A model generated the notes under the pieces. It did not search any database. It had not been told where the DNA came from and saw only the letters and a list, made by a program, of their open reading frames with translations. Of a stretch of 64,000 nt of DNA, positions 1 through 6,925 are shown piece after piece (position 1 is the first letter of the stretch; the number at the start of each line of letters is the position of its first letter). The stretch covers positions 1 through 64,000 of the forward strand of contig JAJZUW010000007.1 of the NCBI GenBank assembly GCA_021845925.1, written 5' to 3'. The translations under genes and the position numbers were made by a program. Origin of the DNA: Pseudomonadota bacterium. GTDB taxonomy: Bacteria > Pseudomonadota > Gammaproteobacteria > Burkholderiales > Sulfuriferulaceae.

Positions 1-87
1 GCCTGGATGAAAGACACGCTGGAAAAACTACCCGCCTGGCCGAACAGTCGGCTGGATGAACTGCTGCCGCTCAAAGCAGAAGCATAA
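1..87 (+). CDS. IS66 family transposase, C-terminal 28 residues only
   Basis: Frame 1 is open from the first base to TAA at 85-87 and ends in a tail with WMKDTLEKLPAWPNSRLDEL followed by LPLKAEA. This matches the known C-terminal tail of IS66 TnpC transposases, where a WxxDxLxRLPxWPNxRxxELLP pattern is conserved. The DDE catalytic core lies upstream, outside the window, so activity cannot be judged. The terminal inverted repeat follows 39 bases after the stop, the normal spacing for this family. It is too short to be called by an ORF length cut-off and would be missed if only long frames were examined. Confidence 0.8.
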   Translation, partial: AWMKDTLEKLPAWPNSRLDELLPLKAEA

Positions 88-126
88 ATCAACGGCCGGT
101 CATAGATGGGAGGGCTGGCCGCTTAC
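1..126 (+). mobile_element. Right end of an IS66-family insertion sequence (partial)
   Basis: The window opens inside an insertion sequence. It holds the last codons of an IS66-type transposase (stop at 85-87), then about 39 bases ending in GGCCGCTTAC at 126. Read from outside inward the end is GTAAGCGGCCAGCC, which has the GTAAGCG start known for IS66-family terminal repeats. The left end and accessory genes lie outside the window, so neither the full length nor the target duplication can be checked. The eight bases just outside the end (127-134, GGATCATA) are the expected copy of the family's 8-bp duplication. The element abuts the attC-like cassette region and may have truncated a cassette there. 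Confidence 0.75.
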
Positions 127-241
127 GGATCATAGATGACAGGTACTGTTGAACCAACTTTTAATAACCTGTATTCCGATCGGCCAAACCGGACATTGTT
201 TGTCAGCTCGTGCTACTTCAGCTTTATACAGGAAAGCAGAC

Positions 242-304
242 GTTTAACGTCTAAGCTCAGGGGCGCACCGCTTGCGGCGCGTCCCTTGGAGCGAAATGTT
301 AGAT
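242..304 (-). other. Candidate integron attC site (63 bp)
   Basis: Read on the minus strand, the site begins with ATCTAAC (304-298), which fits the RYYYAAC inverse core. It ends with GTTAAAC (248-242), which fits the GTTRRRY core where integrases cut. Between them is an imperfect palindrome whose inner arms (GGGACGCGCCGC and its near-complement GCGGTGCGCCCC) flank a short AA-type loop, with unpaired bases on one arm as attC folds require. The site starts only four bases after the stop codon of the minus-strand gene at 309, exactly where an attC sits in a gene cassette. No integrase gene is in the window, and a second attC was not found upstream of that gene. Called from motif and geometry only. 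Confidence 0.6.
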
Positions 305-308
305 TTCT

Positions 309-1766
309 TCACGAGACAACAGTGGAGGTTGAAATGATGATTTGCTCCGCGACGAACCTAAGCAGCGGGATTTCACGTAATAACACACGGTCATCACGAA
401 ATGGAACGAAGCGTGCCCGTTCGGATTCTTTGCTGTGAACAATCGAATTGCGGATGCGGTATATGCGTTGCGCTAGCCGCTTAACGATTGCATCACGATC
501 AGTTTCGGTAAGGTCGATTTCATCGGCATTTGCGAATCCAACCTTTGAGGTCCGATAGTAAGTAAGCAGATTCGGATCGTATGCTTCAACCTGGCTCCGC
601 AAATTGTCTACGTCGACGTATCTTTCCAGCGTTAAACGCAACGCTTCTTGCTCACTGAAGGTGATGCGTTCATTTCGAATCTGAAGGCTACGGCTGATGT
701 CTTTGATAAGCCCGCCTATATCCTTCTTTCGCTTGTATGAAAAATCCGGCTGTGTAATTTTGTGTTTTATCTTTTCCACCAAGTCCTCGTTGAACACCTC
801 TTCGAAGAAATGCTCCGCGATGTGGTAATACGAAAGATACTCTAGGAATGGATTGTCACCAGCAACTGCAAGCTGATAGTGATGAACAAGGTCTGGCAAA
901 TAGTGTCGGCGTGGCGGGTCTATTTCTGAAAGATTTGCTCTTCTAATATCAGTAATTCGTCCCGTTCGCATCAATTCATCAATGTGCCTCTGCGGCACTA
1001 AAGCAGAATCAAGGTTATAGCTAAGCTGAAATAGGAACGCCGTGGAGAAGCGTTCGAAATCTGTTGAACTCCGATTACGATCCGAGGAAATCTGTAACGT
1101 GATGAACCTAACGAAGAAGCGTTTGAGCATGTCGAAGGCATCCGACTCTCCGTTAGCCTCACCTCTCTCAGCAATTCGATTCATTGAAACAGGGCCCGCT
1201 AGTCGCCTTGGGCTACCAAGGGATGCAGCGCTCATTAGGAGGAATAGGAAATACGCGTCACTTGGTTGCGTCAGAGAGTAACGAAGACCGTTGTCATTGT
1301 CGGATATCACAAGAGGTTCCTCGCGCATTCGCATACGAATACGCGGGAATGGAGATTCATCTCTCAGTAGCACCTCATGGGAGCGTGAGTCCCAAAGTGT
1401 TGTCTCGTCTGATACGTCCAGCGCTTTTAACTGTGCAATAGCCTCAGTTAGCCGTGATTTTTCGAGAGAAGTCTTGAGTTCCCGAGAAACGCGGGTCATG
1501 TCGAAGTCATACGTGGCATCCGTTTCCGTTACATCGGCGCGGAGAACGTCTGCAATCCAGGAGACAAATTCGTCTGTGGTGGCGTTTATTTGCATAGTGG
1601 CGATGTGTTGAGGTTCAATTTCTGAATAAATCAGATTCTCAACCGAATGGCGGTTTAACGCAACACAGCGGCCTAAATTGGATGAATTATCGAATGTCTG
1701 CTTTGGCCGAGGACCTGTCAGCCAGCGGCTCCTTGAAATGTCTGCTGTACTTTGTTTACTTGCCAT
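309..1766 (-). CDS. Uncharacterised 485-residue protein with a C-terminal HEPN-like RNxxxH motif; candidate integron cassette gene
   Basis: I do not recognise the family. The protein has no signal peptide or membrane segment and is rich in charged helices. Near its end it carries RIRNSIVHSK, with R439-N-S-I-V-H444. This matches the RX4-6H motif of HEPN domains, with the usual polar residue after the arginine, and it lies between predicted helices as in HEPN ribonucleases and ApeA-like proteins. The start at 1766 is supported by AGAGG five bases upstream; Met58 (1595) is an alternative but has no clear ribosome site. Base composition is visibly poorer in GC than the flanking core genes. It lies between an IS66 end and lipA, with an attC-like site right after the stop, which suggests recent acquisition. 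HEPN proteins are often defence or toxin RNases; that role here is inference. Confidence 0.72.
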   Translation of the reverse strand: MASKQSTADISRSRWLTGPRPKQTFDNSSNLGRCVALNRHSVENLIYSEIEPQHIATMQINATTDEFVSWIADVLRADVTETDATYDFDMTRVSRELKTSLEKSRLTEAIAQLKALDVSDETTLWDSRSHEVLLRDESPFPRIRMRMREEPLVISDNDNGLRYSLTQPSDAYFLFLLMSAASLGSPRRLAGPVSMNRIAERGEANGESDAFDMLKRFFVRFITLQISSDRNRSSTDFERFSTAFLFQLSYNLDSALVPQRHIDELMRTGRITDIRRANLSEIDPPRRHYLPDLVHHYQLAVAGDNPFLEYLSYYHIAEHFFEEVFNEDLVEKIKHKITQPDFSYKRKKDIGGLIKDISRSLQIRNERITFSEQEALRLTLERYVDVDNLRSQVEAYDPNLLTYYRTSKVGFANADEIDLTETDRDAIVKRLAQRIYRIRNSIVHSKESERARFVPFRDDRVLLREIPLLRFVAEQIIISTSTVVS

Positions 1767-1955
1767 GCAGCCTCTGATGACGCGAGCGGCGGCTCCAGGC
1801 CGGTAAGAGCCATTCAGATTCCAATCAAACCAGTAAGTTAGTCAACATGTGATTTCCAAGCACGGCATCTGTTCATGTGTTCCAGCTCGATGGTTCAGTT
1901 CCAACCTTAAAATGCAAATAGCTTGTTTTCTCAGTACCCATATCGATGTCGAGTA

Positions 1956-2909
1956 CTATTTATCGTTGTCAATGTCATGCGCCCCGGCAGCGCGTGCCTG
2001 TTCGTCTGCGTGGTAGCTGCTGCGCACCATCGGGCCACAGGCTGCGTGGGTGAAGCCCATCGTTTCGGCTGCCTGGCCAAACGCTTCGAACTGTTCCGGT
2101 GTCACAAAACGTTCCAGCGCGATATGGTGGGCGGATGGCTGCAGGTACTGGCCGATGGTCAGCATGTCAATCTGGTGTTCGCGCATGTCGCGCATCACTT
2201 CCAGTACTTCGTCATCGGTTTCGCCAAGACCGACCATGATGCCCGACTTCGTCGGGATATCCGGATGCCGGGCTTTGAACTCGGCCAGCAGGCGGAGTGA
2301 ATGCCGGTAGTCGGCACCGGGACGTGCTGCCTTGTACAGACGCGGAATGGTTTCCAGATTGTGGTTCATCACGTCAGGCAGCGCTGTGGCCAGAATATCC
2401 AGTGCGGTTTCCAGCCGGCCACGAAAATCGGGCACCAGAATTTCGATGCGGGTTTGCGGGGAAACCTCACGCACCGCACGTATGCAATCGGCGAAGTGCT
2501 GCGCGCCGCCATCACGCAGATCGTCGCGATCCACGCTGGTGATGACGACATAACGCAGTTGCATGGCGGCAATGGTGCGGGCCAGGTTGGCTGGCTCTTC
2601 GGCATCTGGCGGCAGTGGAGTGCCATGGCCGACATCGCAGAATGGACATCGGCGGGTACACAGGTCACCCAGAATCATGAAGGTGGCGGTGCCATGACCG
2701 AAACATTCGCCCAGGTTCGGACAGGAGGCTTCTTCGCAAACCGTATGCAGGTGGTTGTCGCGCAGGATCTGTTTGAGCTGGATCACCCGCGCGGAATTGG
2801 GCGCCTTGGCACGGATCCACGCCGGCATGCGCTGGCGGGGTTTTGGCACGATGGGAATCGGAATACGGGACGTCTTGGCGGCGCCCTTGTGCTGAAGCTT
2901 GTCGGCCAC
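1956..2909 (-). CDS. lipA: Lipoyl synthase
   Basis: Radical-SAM enzyme that inserts two sulfurs into the octanoyl group on the E2 subunits of 2-oxoacid dehydrogenases and on GcvH. The 317 residues are the normal length. C58, C63 and C69 ([12 protein letters not shown]) form the auxiliary cluster typical of LipA that is consumed as sulfur donor. C84, C88 and C91 (CTRRCPFC) hold the radical-SAM cluster. The C-terminal RSSYHA motif, whose serine contacts the auxiliary cluster, is present. It is the last gene of the leftward operon, 14 bases after lipB, which makes its octanoyl substrate. Downstream lies the accessory HEPN/IS66 patch. Confidence 0.97.
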   Translation of the reverse strand: MADKLQHKGAAKTSRIPIPIVPKPRQRMPAWIRAKAPNSARVIQLKQILRDNHLHTVCEEASCPNLGECFGHGTATFMILGDLCTRRCPFCDVGHGTPLPPDAEEPANLARTIAAMQLRYVVITSVDRDDLRDGGAQHFADCIRAVREVSPQTRIEILVPDFRGRLETALDILATALPDVMNHNLETIPRLYKAARPGADYRHSLRLLAEFKARHPDIPTKSGIMVGLGETDDEVLEVMRDMREHQIDMLTIGQYLQPSAHHIALERFVTPEQFEAFGQAAETMGFTHAACGPMVRSSYHADEQARAAGAHDIDNDK

Positions 2910-2923
2910 GGCGAAAGGTCCTG

Positions 2924-3544
2924 TCAGGTTGTTGACCGGCCAATGTTCTGCACAAGCAGTCCGGCCAGCTGGGATTGTGTGGTCCCGATTGTAACATTGT
3001 CTGCCAGGTCACGCAGTTGGGTGACTGCCATGCCGGCATAACCGCATGGATTGATGGCCGAAAACGGTTGCAGGTCCATGTCGGTATTCAGTGCCAGTCC
3101 ATGGTAACTGCGCCCGTGACGGACGCGCAGGCCCAACGAGGCAATCTTGCGACCATCGACATAGACGCCCGGAGCCGATTCGCGTCGCTCGCCAGTGATG
3201 CCATACCCGGCCAGCAGCATGATCACGGCCTGCTCCATGCGATTGACCAGTTCCCTGACGCCATATCCGCGTCTGGGCAGATCAACCATCAGATAGGCGA
3301 TGATCTGGCCCGGGCCATGATAAGTGATCTGGCCGCCACGGTCAGTCCTGACCAGCGGAATCGCATTGCGCTGCAACAGATGGCTTTCCAGTCCTGCCTG
3401 CCCCAGGGTGTAGACCGGCGTGTGGCTGGTCAGCCAGAGCTCGTCCGCTGTATCGGCCTGACGGGCCAGCGTGAATGCCTGCATGGCCTGCCAGGTGGCC
3501 AGATAATCGGTTTGTCCGAGGTCGCGTACCAGCAAGGCTGTCAT
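2924..3544 (-). CDS. lipB: Octanoyl-[acyl-carrier-protein]:protein N-octanoyltransferase
   Basis: Transfers octanoate from acyl carrier protein to the lipoyl-domain lysine, the step before LipA. The open frame extends to 3670, but the family N-terminus ([10 protein letters not shown]) begins at 3544. There ATG overlaps the stop of the preceding gene as TGATG, giving 206 residues. The substrate-pocket motif [12 protein letters not shown] (69-80), the catalytic lysine in GRKIASLG (K133) and the thioester cysteine in INPCGYAG (C167) are all present. It lies in the operon dacA-ybeD-lipB-lipA, an arrangement known from many proteobacteria. Confidence 0.96.
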   Translation of the reverse strand: MTALLVRDLGQTDYLATWQAMQAFTLARQADTADELWLTSHTPVYTLGQAGLESHLLQRNAIPLVRTDRGGQITYHGPGQIIAYLMVDLPRRGYGVRELVNRMEQAVIMLLAGYGITGERRESAPGVYVDGRKIASLGLRVRHGRSYHGLALNTDMDLQPFSAINPCGYAGMAVTQLRDLADNVTIGTTQSQLAGLLVQNIGRSTT

Positions 3545-3807
3545 CAGAGCACGACTTTGACCAGAGGATGCGCCGACAGCTCCCGGTACAGATTGTCGAG
3601 CTGTTCGCGCGAAACGGCCCGGATGGTACAGGTGAGGCTCAGGTAATTGCCTGAGCTGCTGGGACGGCACTCCATGCTGGCCGGATCGAAGTCGGGTGCA
3701 TGACGGGTAACCACTTCCAGCAGCACCGTGCTGAATCCATCTGCCGCTTGTCCCATGATCTTGATCGGAAAATCGCAGGGGTATTCGATCAGTGAATCTT
3801 CATGCAT
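3544..3807 (-). CDS. ybeD: DUF493 family protein, YbeD-like
   Basis: Small 87-residue protein of the YbeD/DUF493 family, which has an ACT-like alpha/beta fold resembling the regulatory domain of serine/threonine metabolic enzymes. The biochemical role is not established. The gene lies between dacA and lipB as in Escherichia coli, nine bases after dacA and overlapping lipB as TGATG, so translation is likely coupled. The sequence has the family pattern of an N-terminal strand ([11 protein letters not shown]), a central VVTRHAPDF and a C-terminal [15 protein letters not shown]. Linkage to lipoate genes suggests a regulatory tie, but this is inference. Confidence 0.9.
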   Translation of the reverse strand: MHEDSLIEYPCDFPIKIMGQAADGFSTVLLEVVTRHAPDFDPASMECRPSSSGNYLSLTCTIRAVSREQLDNLYRELSAHPLVKVVL

Positions 3808-3816
3808 GGCTGTCTC

Positions 3817-4977
3817 TCAGTGAAACATGAGCATCAGGCTGTCCCAGGCCCGTCCCAGCGCGCTGGCGACCGGAACATTGTCGAGGGCTTGCAGCGGATA
3901 CTGGGCCAGTACCTTGCCTTGCAGGCTCACCGTCAGCGTACCGATGGTTTGTCCTGCAGTGAGCGGAGCCAGCAGAGGCTGGTGGGTGGTCAGCCGGGTG
4001 ACCAGCTGATGCGCCTGACCATGTGGCACGCTCAGCGTGATGTCGTGGGTGAAGCCGGCGTTGACCATGGCGGATTTGCCCCGCCATACCTTGATTCGGG
4101 TAATGGGCTGGTTGGCGCGGTACAGACGGATGCCATCAAAAAACTGGAATCCGTAGTTGAGCAGTTTCTGGCTTTCGCTGGCACGCAGGGCGTCGGTCGG
4201 CGTGCCCAGCACGACGGATACCAGCCGGCGTTCGCCACGGTGTGCCGTGGCGATCAGGCAGTAACCGGCTTCCTCGGTGTGGCCGGTTTTCATGCCGTCC
4301 ACGCTCGGGTCAGACCACAGCAGGCGATTGCGGTTGGCCTGGGTAATGTTGTTGTAACGGTACTCGCGGATCGAGAACAGCGGCATGTACTGCGGAAATT
4401 CGCGGATGATTGCCGCCGTTAGCGTCGCCAGATCGCGTGCGGTGGTGTAGTGCTGCGGATCGGGCAGTCCGGTGGCTGTGACAAAATGCGTGTGATTCAT
4501 GCCCAGTTGTGCGGCAGCCTTGTTCATCATGACGACAAATCCCGCTTCGCTGCCACCGAGCCGTTCGGCAAGCGCCACCGTGGCATCGTTGCCGGACTGG
4601 ACGATCATGCCATGCAGCAGATCGTCGACGCTGACCGGCTTGCCGGGGTTGATGAACATGCGCGAACCGCCGGTCTGCCAGGCATGTACGGAAGGTTCAA
4701 CAGTATCGGTCAGTTTGAGCGCTCCCTGCTGCAGTGCGGAAAACACCAGGTATGCGGTCATCAGTTTGGTGAGCGAGGCTGGCTGGATCCGGTTGTCCGC
4801 ATTGGCGCTGTCCAGAATCTGGTTGCTGGACAGGTCAAGCAGCAGCCACGCGGAAGCATCCAGCTGGGGAGGTGGTGGTGGCGGCAGGTCCAGGGCAAGG
4901 GCGGTTTTGACGGACAGTAACAGGGCCAGCAGGACAAGCAGGGTGCGTTTCATCATATGGATTCCATGGGGTTGCAT
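3817..4977 (-). CDS. dacA: D-alanyl-D-alanine carboxypeptidase, PBP5/6 type
   Basis: Periplasmic DD-carboxypeptidase that trims the terminal D-alanine of peptidoglycan stem peptides. All active-site motifs are present: SLTK (S68-K71), SGN (128-130) and KTG (230-232). A C-terminal all-beta domain follows, ending in an amphipathic tail (LGRAWDSLMLMF) of the kind that anchors PBP5 in the inner membrane. An N-terminal signal peptide (KRTLLVLLALLL, cleavage near ALA) is evident. The ATG at 4977 overlaps the rlpA stop as TGATG; Met8 at 4956 would give a more typical short signal-peptide start and cannot be excluded. It belongs to the mre-mrd-rlpA morphogenesis operon. Confidence 0.94.
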   Translation of the reverse strand: MQPHGIHMMKRTLLVLLALLLSVKTALALDLPPPPPPQLDASAWLLLDLSSNQILDSANADNRIQPASLTKLMTAYLVFSALQQGALKLTDTVEPSVHAWQTGGSRMFINPGKPVSVDDLLHGMIVQSGNDATVALAERLGGSEAGFVVMMNKAAAQLGMNHTHFVTATGLPDPQHYTTARDLATLTAAIIREFPQYMPLFSIREYRYNNITQANRNRLLWSDPSVDGMKTGHTEEAGYCLIATAHRGERRLVSVVLGTPTDALRASESQKLLNYGFQFFDGIRLYRANQPITRIKVWRGKSAMVNAGFTHDITLSVPHGQAHQLVTRLTTHQPLLAPLTAGQTIGTLTVSLQGKVLAQYPLQALDNVPVASALGRAWDSLMLMFH

Positions 4978-5831
4978 CAGTGAGAGACAAGCCGGATCGG
5001 GTCAAGGTTCATTCGCAGTCTGACTTCGGCTGCAGCCTGGTCCAGACTGTCCTGGTCGTCGTACGGACCGAGAACCACGCGAAAATGACCGTCCTGGTTC
5101 AGAATGGCCAGCGCTGCGACATCATTGCTCAGCCGCGTGCTGGTGTCGGCCAGAAAACGGGCGGCATTGTCATGGTCGCTGAAACTGGCCAGTTGCAGGA
5201 ATGTGCCGCGTGTGCGGGGAGGGACATCCTTGCCTTTGGCAATCTGGTCCGGCGTGATGGCTTCGACCTTAACCTTGCCACTACCGTGCTGGACCAGCCC
5301 GAGTTTGTAGGCTGCGGTATAGGACAGGTCGATGATCCGGTTGCTGCGGAAAGGTCCCCGGTCATTGATGCGCACGATCACGCTGCGACCGGTGTCCAGC
5401 GCTGTGACCCTGGCGTAGCTGGGAATCGGCAGCGTGCGATGGGCGGCGGTCATGGCGTACATGTGGTAGGTTTCGCCCGACGAGGTTGACTGCCCGTCAA
5501 ACCGTCTGCCATACCAGGAGGCGATGCCGGTCTCGTGGTAGGGCGCCAGTGTGGTCATGGGCACGTAATACTGACCGAGCGCCTCATATGGTTTGTTGGC
5601 AGCGGTGCGCAGGGGTTCGACGCGCGGGACTGCATCGGGGATGCTGGCAATATCAGGCGGCGGATTGTCGCCCGGACCATCGTCAAGATAATAACCGCCG
5701 CCATGACGCGGTGCCGGCTCGCCAGACTGGATGGCAGGAGCGCCTGATGGTCGTGGCTGTCCGGTCGTTACCGGTGGCCGGGTTGCGCAGCCAGTCATTG
5801 CCAGCAGAAGGATCACCAACAGGAATTTCAT
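4977..5831 (-). CDS. rlpA: Septal ring lytic transglycosylase RlpA, lipoprotein with SPOR domain
   Basis: Outer-membrane lipoprotein of 284 residues. The signal peptide ends in a lipobox (AMTGC, C15). A proline/glycine-rich linker leads to the double-psi beta-barrel, which starts at GIASWYG near residue 105 and contains INDRGPF, where RlpA enzymes keep the catalytic aspartate. The C-terminus (about 205-284) is a SPOR domain that binds denuded glycan strands. In characterised relatives RlpA cleaves such strands at the septum. The start overlaps the rodA stop as ATGA and the end overlaps dacA as TGATG, so the gene is tightly coupled in the cell-wall operon. Confidence 0.94.
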   Translation of the reverse strand: MKFLLVILLLAMTGCATRPPVTTGQPRPSGAPAIQSGEPAPRHGGGYYLDDGPGDNPPPDIASIPDAVPRVEPLRTAANKPYEALGQYYVPMTTLAPYHETGIASWYGRRFDGQSTSSGETYHMYAMTAAHRTLPIPSYARVTALDTGRSVIVRINDRGPFRSNRIIDLSYTAAYKLGLVQHGSGKVKVEAITPDQIAKGKDVPPRTRGTFLQLASFSDHDNAARFLADTSTRLSNDVAALAILNQDGHFRVVLGPYDDQDSLDQAAAEVRLRMNLDPIRLVSH

Positions 5832-6925
5832 GACTTGATCAGTGTTCTGTGCGTTTTGAGGCTCATGATGATGCCGAAGCCGATCATGACGATGGTCATG
5901 GCGGTCCCGCCGTAACTCATCATGGGCAGTGGCACGCCAACCACTGGAAGGATACCCGATACCATGCCGATATTCACCATCACGTAAGTGAAAAAGGCCA
6001 GCACCAGGCTGCCGGACAGCAGACGGGCAAACTGGTTCGGCGCGTGCGCAGCAATCGAGAGCCCACGCAGGATGATGGCGAGATAGATGGCGATCAGCAG
6101 AATGGCGCCTAGCAGTCCGAATTCTTCGCCGAACACGGCAAAAATGAAGTCAGTGGTGTGTTCCGGCAAGAAATCCAGATGGGATTGTGTGCCCTGCAGC
6201 CAGCCCTTGCCAAAAACGCCGCCCGAGCCGATGGCAATGCTGGACTGGATGATATGGTATCCGGCGCCCAGCGGGTCCCGGCCGGGGTCCAGCAGGGTGA
6301 GAATCCGCTTTTTCTGGTAGTCATGCATGAAATGCCAGACCAGCGGTGCGCTGGCGCTGCCGGCCAGGATGAACCCGAACATGACTTTCCATGGCAAACC
6401 GGCAAAAAACAGCACATAGAATCCGGAAGCCGCAATCAGCAGGGCGGTACCCAGATCCGGCTGTCTGGCGACCAGAGCCACCGGCAACAGCAGCAGTCCG
6501 CCAGCGATGGCATAGTGGCGCGGCTTCAGCGTGCTGCCCCAGGTGTGGAACAGCCAGGCCAGCATCAGGGGAACGCCCAGTTTCATGATCTCGGATGGCT
6601 GGATGCGCATGATGCCGAGATTCAGCCAGCGTCGCGAACCATTGACCACATCGCCGAACAACGCCACGCCCACCAGCAGGACAATCCCTGCCACATATAC
6701 CGGCAAGGCGATTGCCATCAGATAGGGTGGCGATACATTGGCGACGATGACCAGCAGCACCAGGGCAAACAGCATGTTGCCGGAATGCATGAGCAGGTGT
6801 GGCATGCTTTCGTTGCTGGCACTGTATTGTACAAACAGGCTGAGCAGCATCAGGGTGAACAGCAAGGCCAGCAGTGGATAATCCAGATGCCCCGAAATCT
6901 GTGCGATGCGGCGTTTAATCAGCAT
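5828..6925 (-). CDS. rodA: Peptidoglycan glycosyltransferase RodA (SEDS family)
   Basis: Polytopic SEDS glycosyltransferase that polymerises lipid II for side-wall growth together with PBP2. The open frame runs to 7243, but the first ~106 residues are arginine/proline-rich out-of-phase translation of the mrdA end. The real start is MLIKRRIAQISGHLDYPL at 6925, overlapping mrdA by 11 bases and giving 365 residues with about ten membrane helices. SEDS hallmarks are visible, including NGSRRWLNLG, QPSEIMKLG, ARQPDLGTAL, PEHTTDFIFAVFGEEFG and the late GVPLPMMSYGGTA. It sits between its partner mrdA and rlpA. Confidence 0.95.
   Translation of the reverse strand: MLIKRRIAQISGHLDYPLLALLFTLMLLSLFVQYSASNESMPHLLMHSGNMLFALVLLVIVANVSPPYLMAIALPVYVAGIVLLVGVALFGDVVNGSRRWLNLGIMRIQPSEIMKLGVPLMLAWLFHTWGSTLKPRHYAIAGGLLLLPVALVARQPDLGTALLIAASGFYVLFFAGLPWKVMFGFILAGSASAPLVWHFMHDYQKKRILTLLDPGRDPLGAGYHIIQSSIAIGSGGVFGKGWLQGTQSHLDFLPEHTTDFIFAVFGEEFGLLGAILLIAIYLAIILRGLSIAAHAPNQFARLLSGSLVLAFFTYVMVNIGMVSGILPVVGVPLPMMSYGGTAMTIVMIGFGIIMSLKTHRTLIKS

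Noticed and set aside
99-143. Two copies of TCATAGATG on either side of the IS66 end
   Set aside because: Nine-base similarity, one copy inside and one outside the element; too short and not at the position of a target duplication.
136-438. Open frame of 100 codons on the plus strand near the IS66 end
   Set aside because: It runs straight through the attC-like palindrome and over the 3' end of the minus-strand HEPN-motif gene, has no ribosome site and no family-like sequence.
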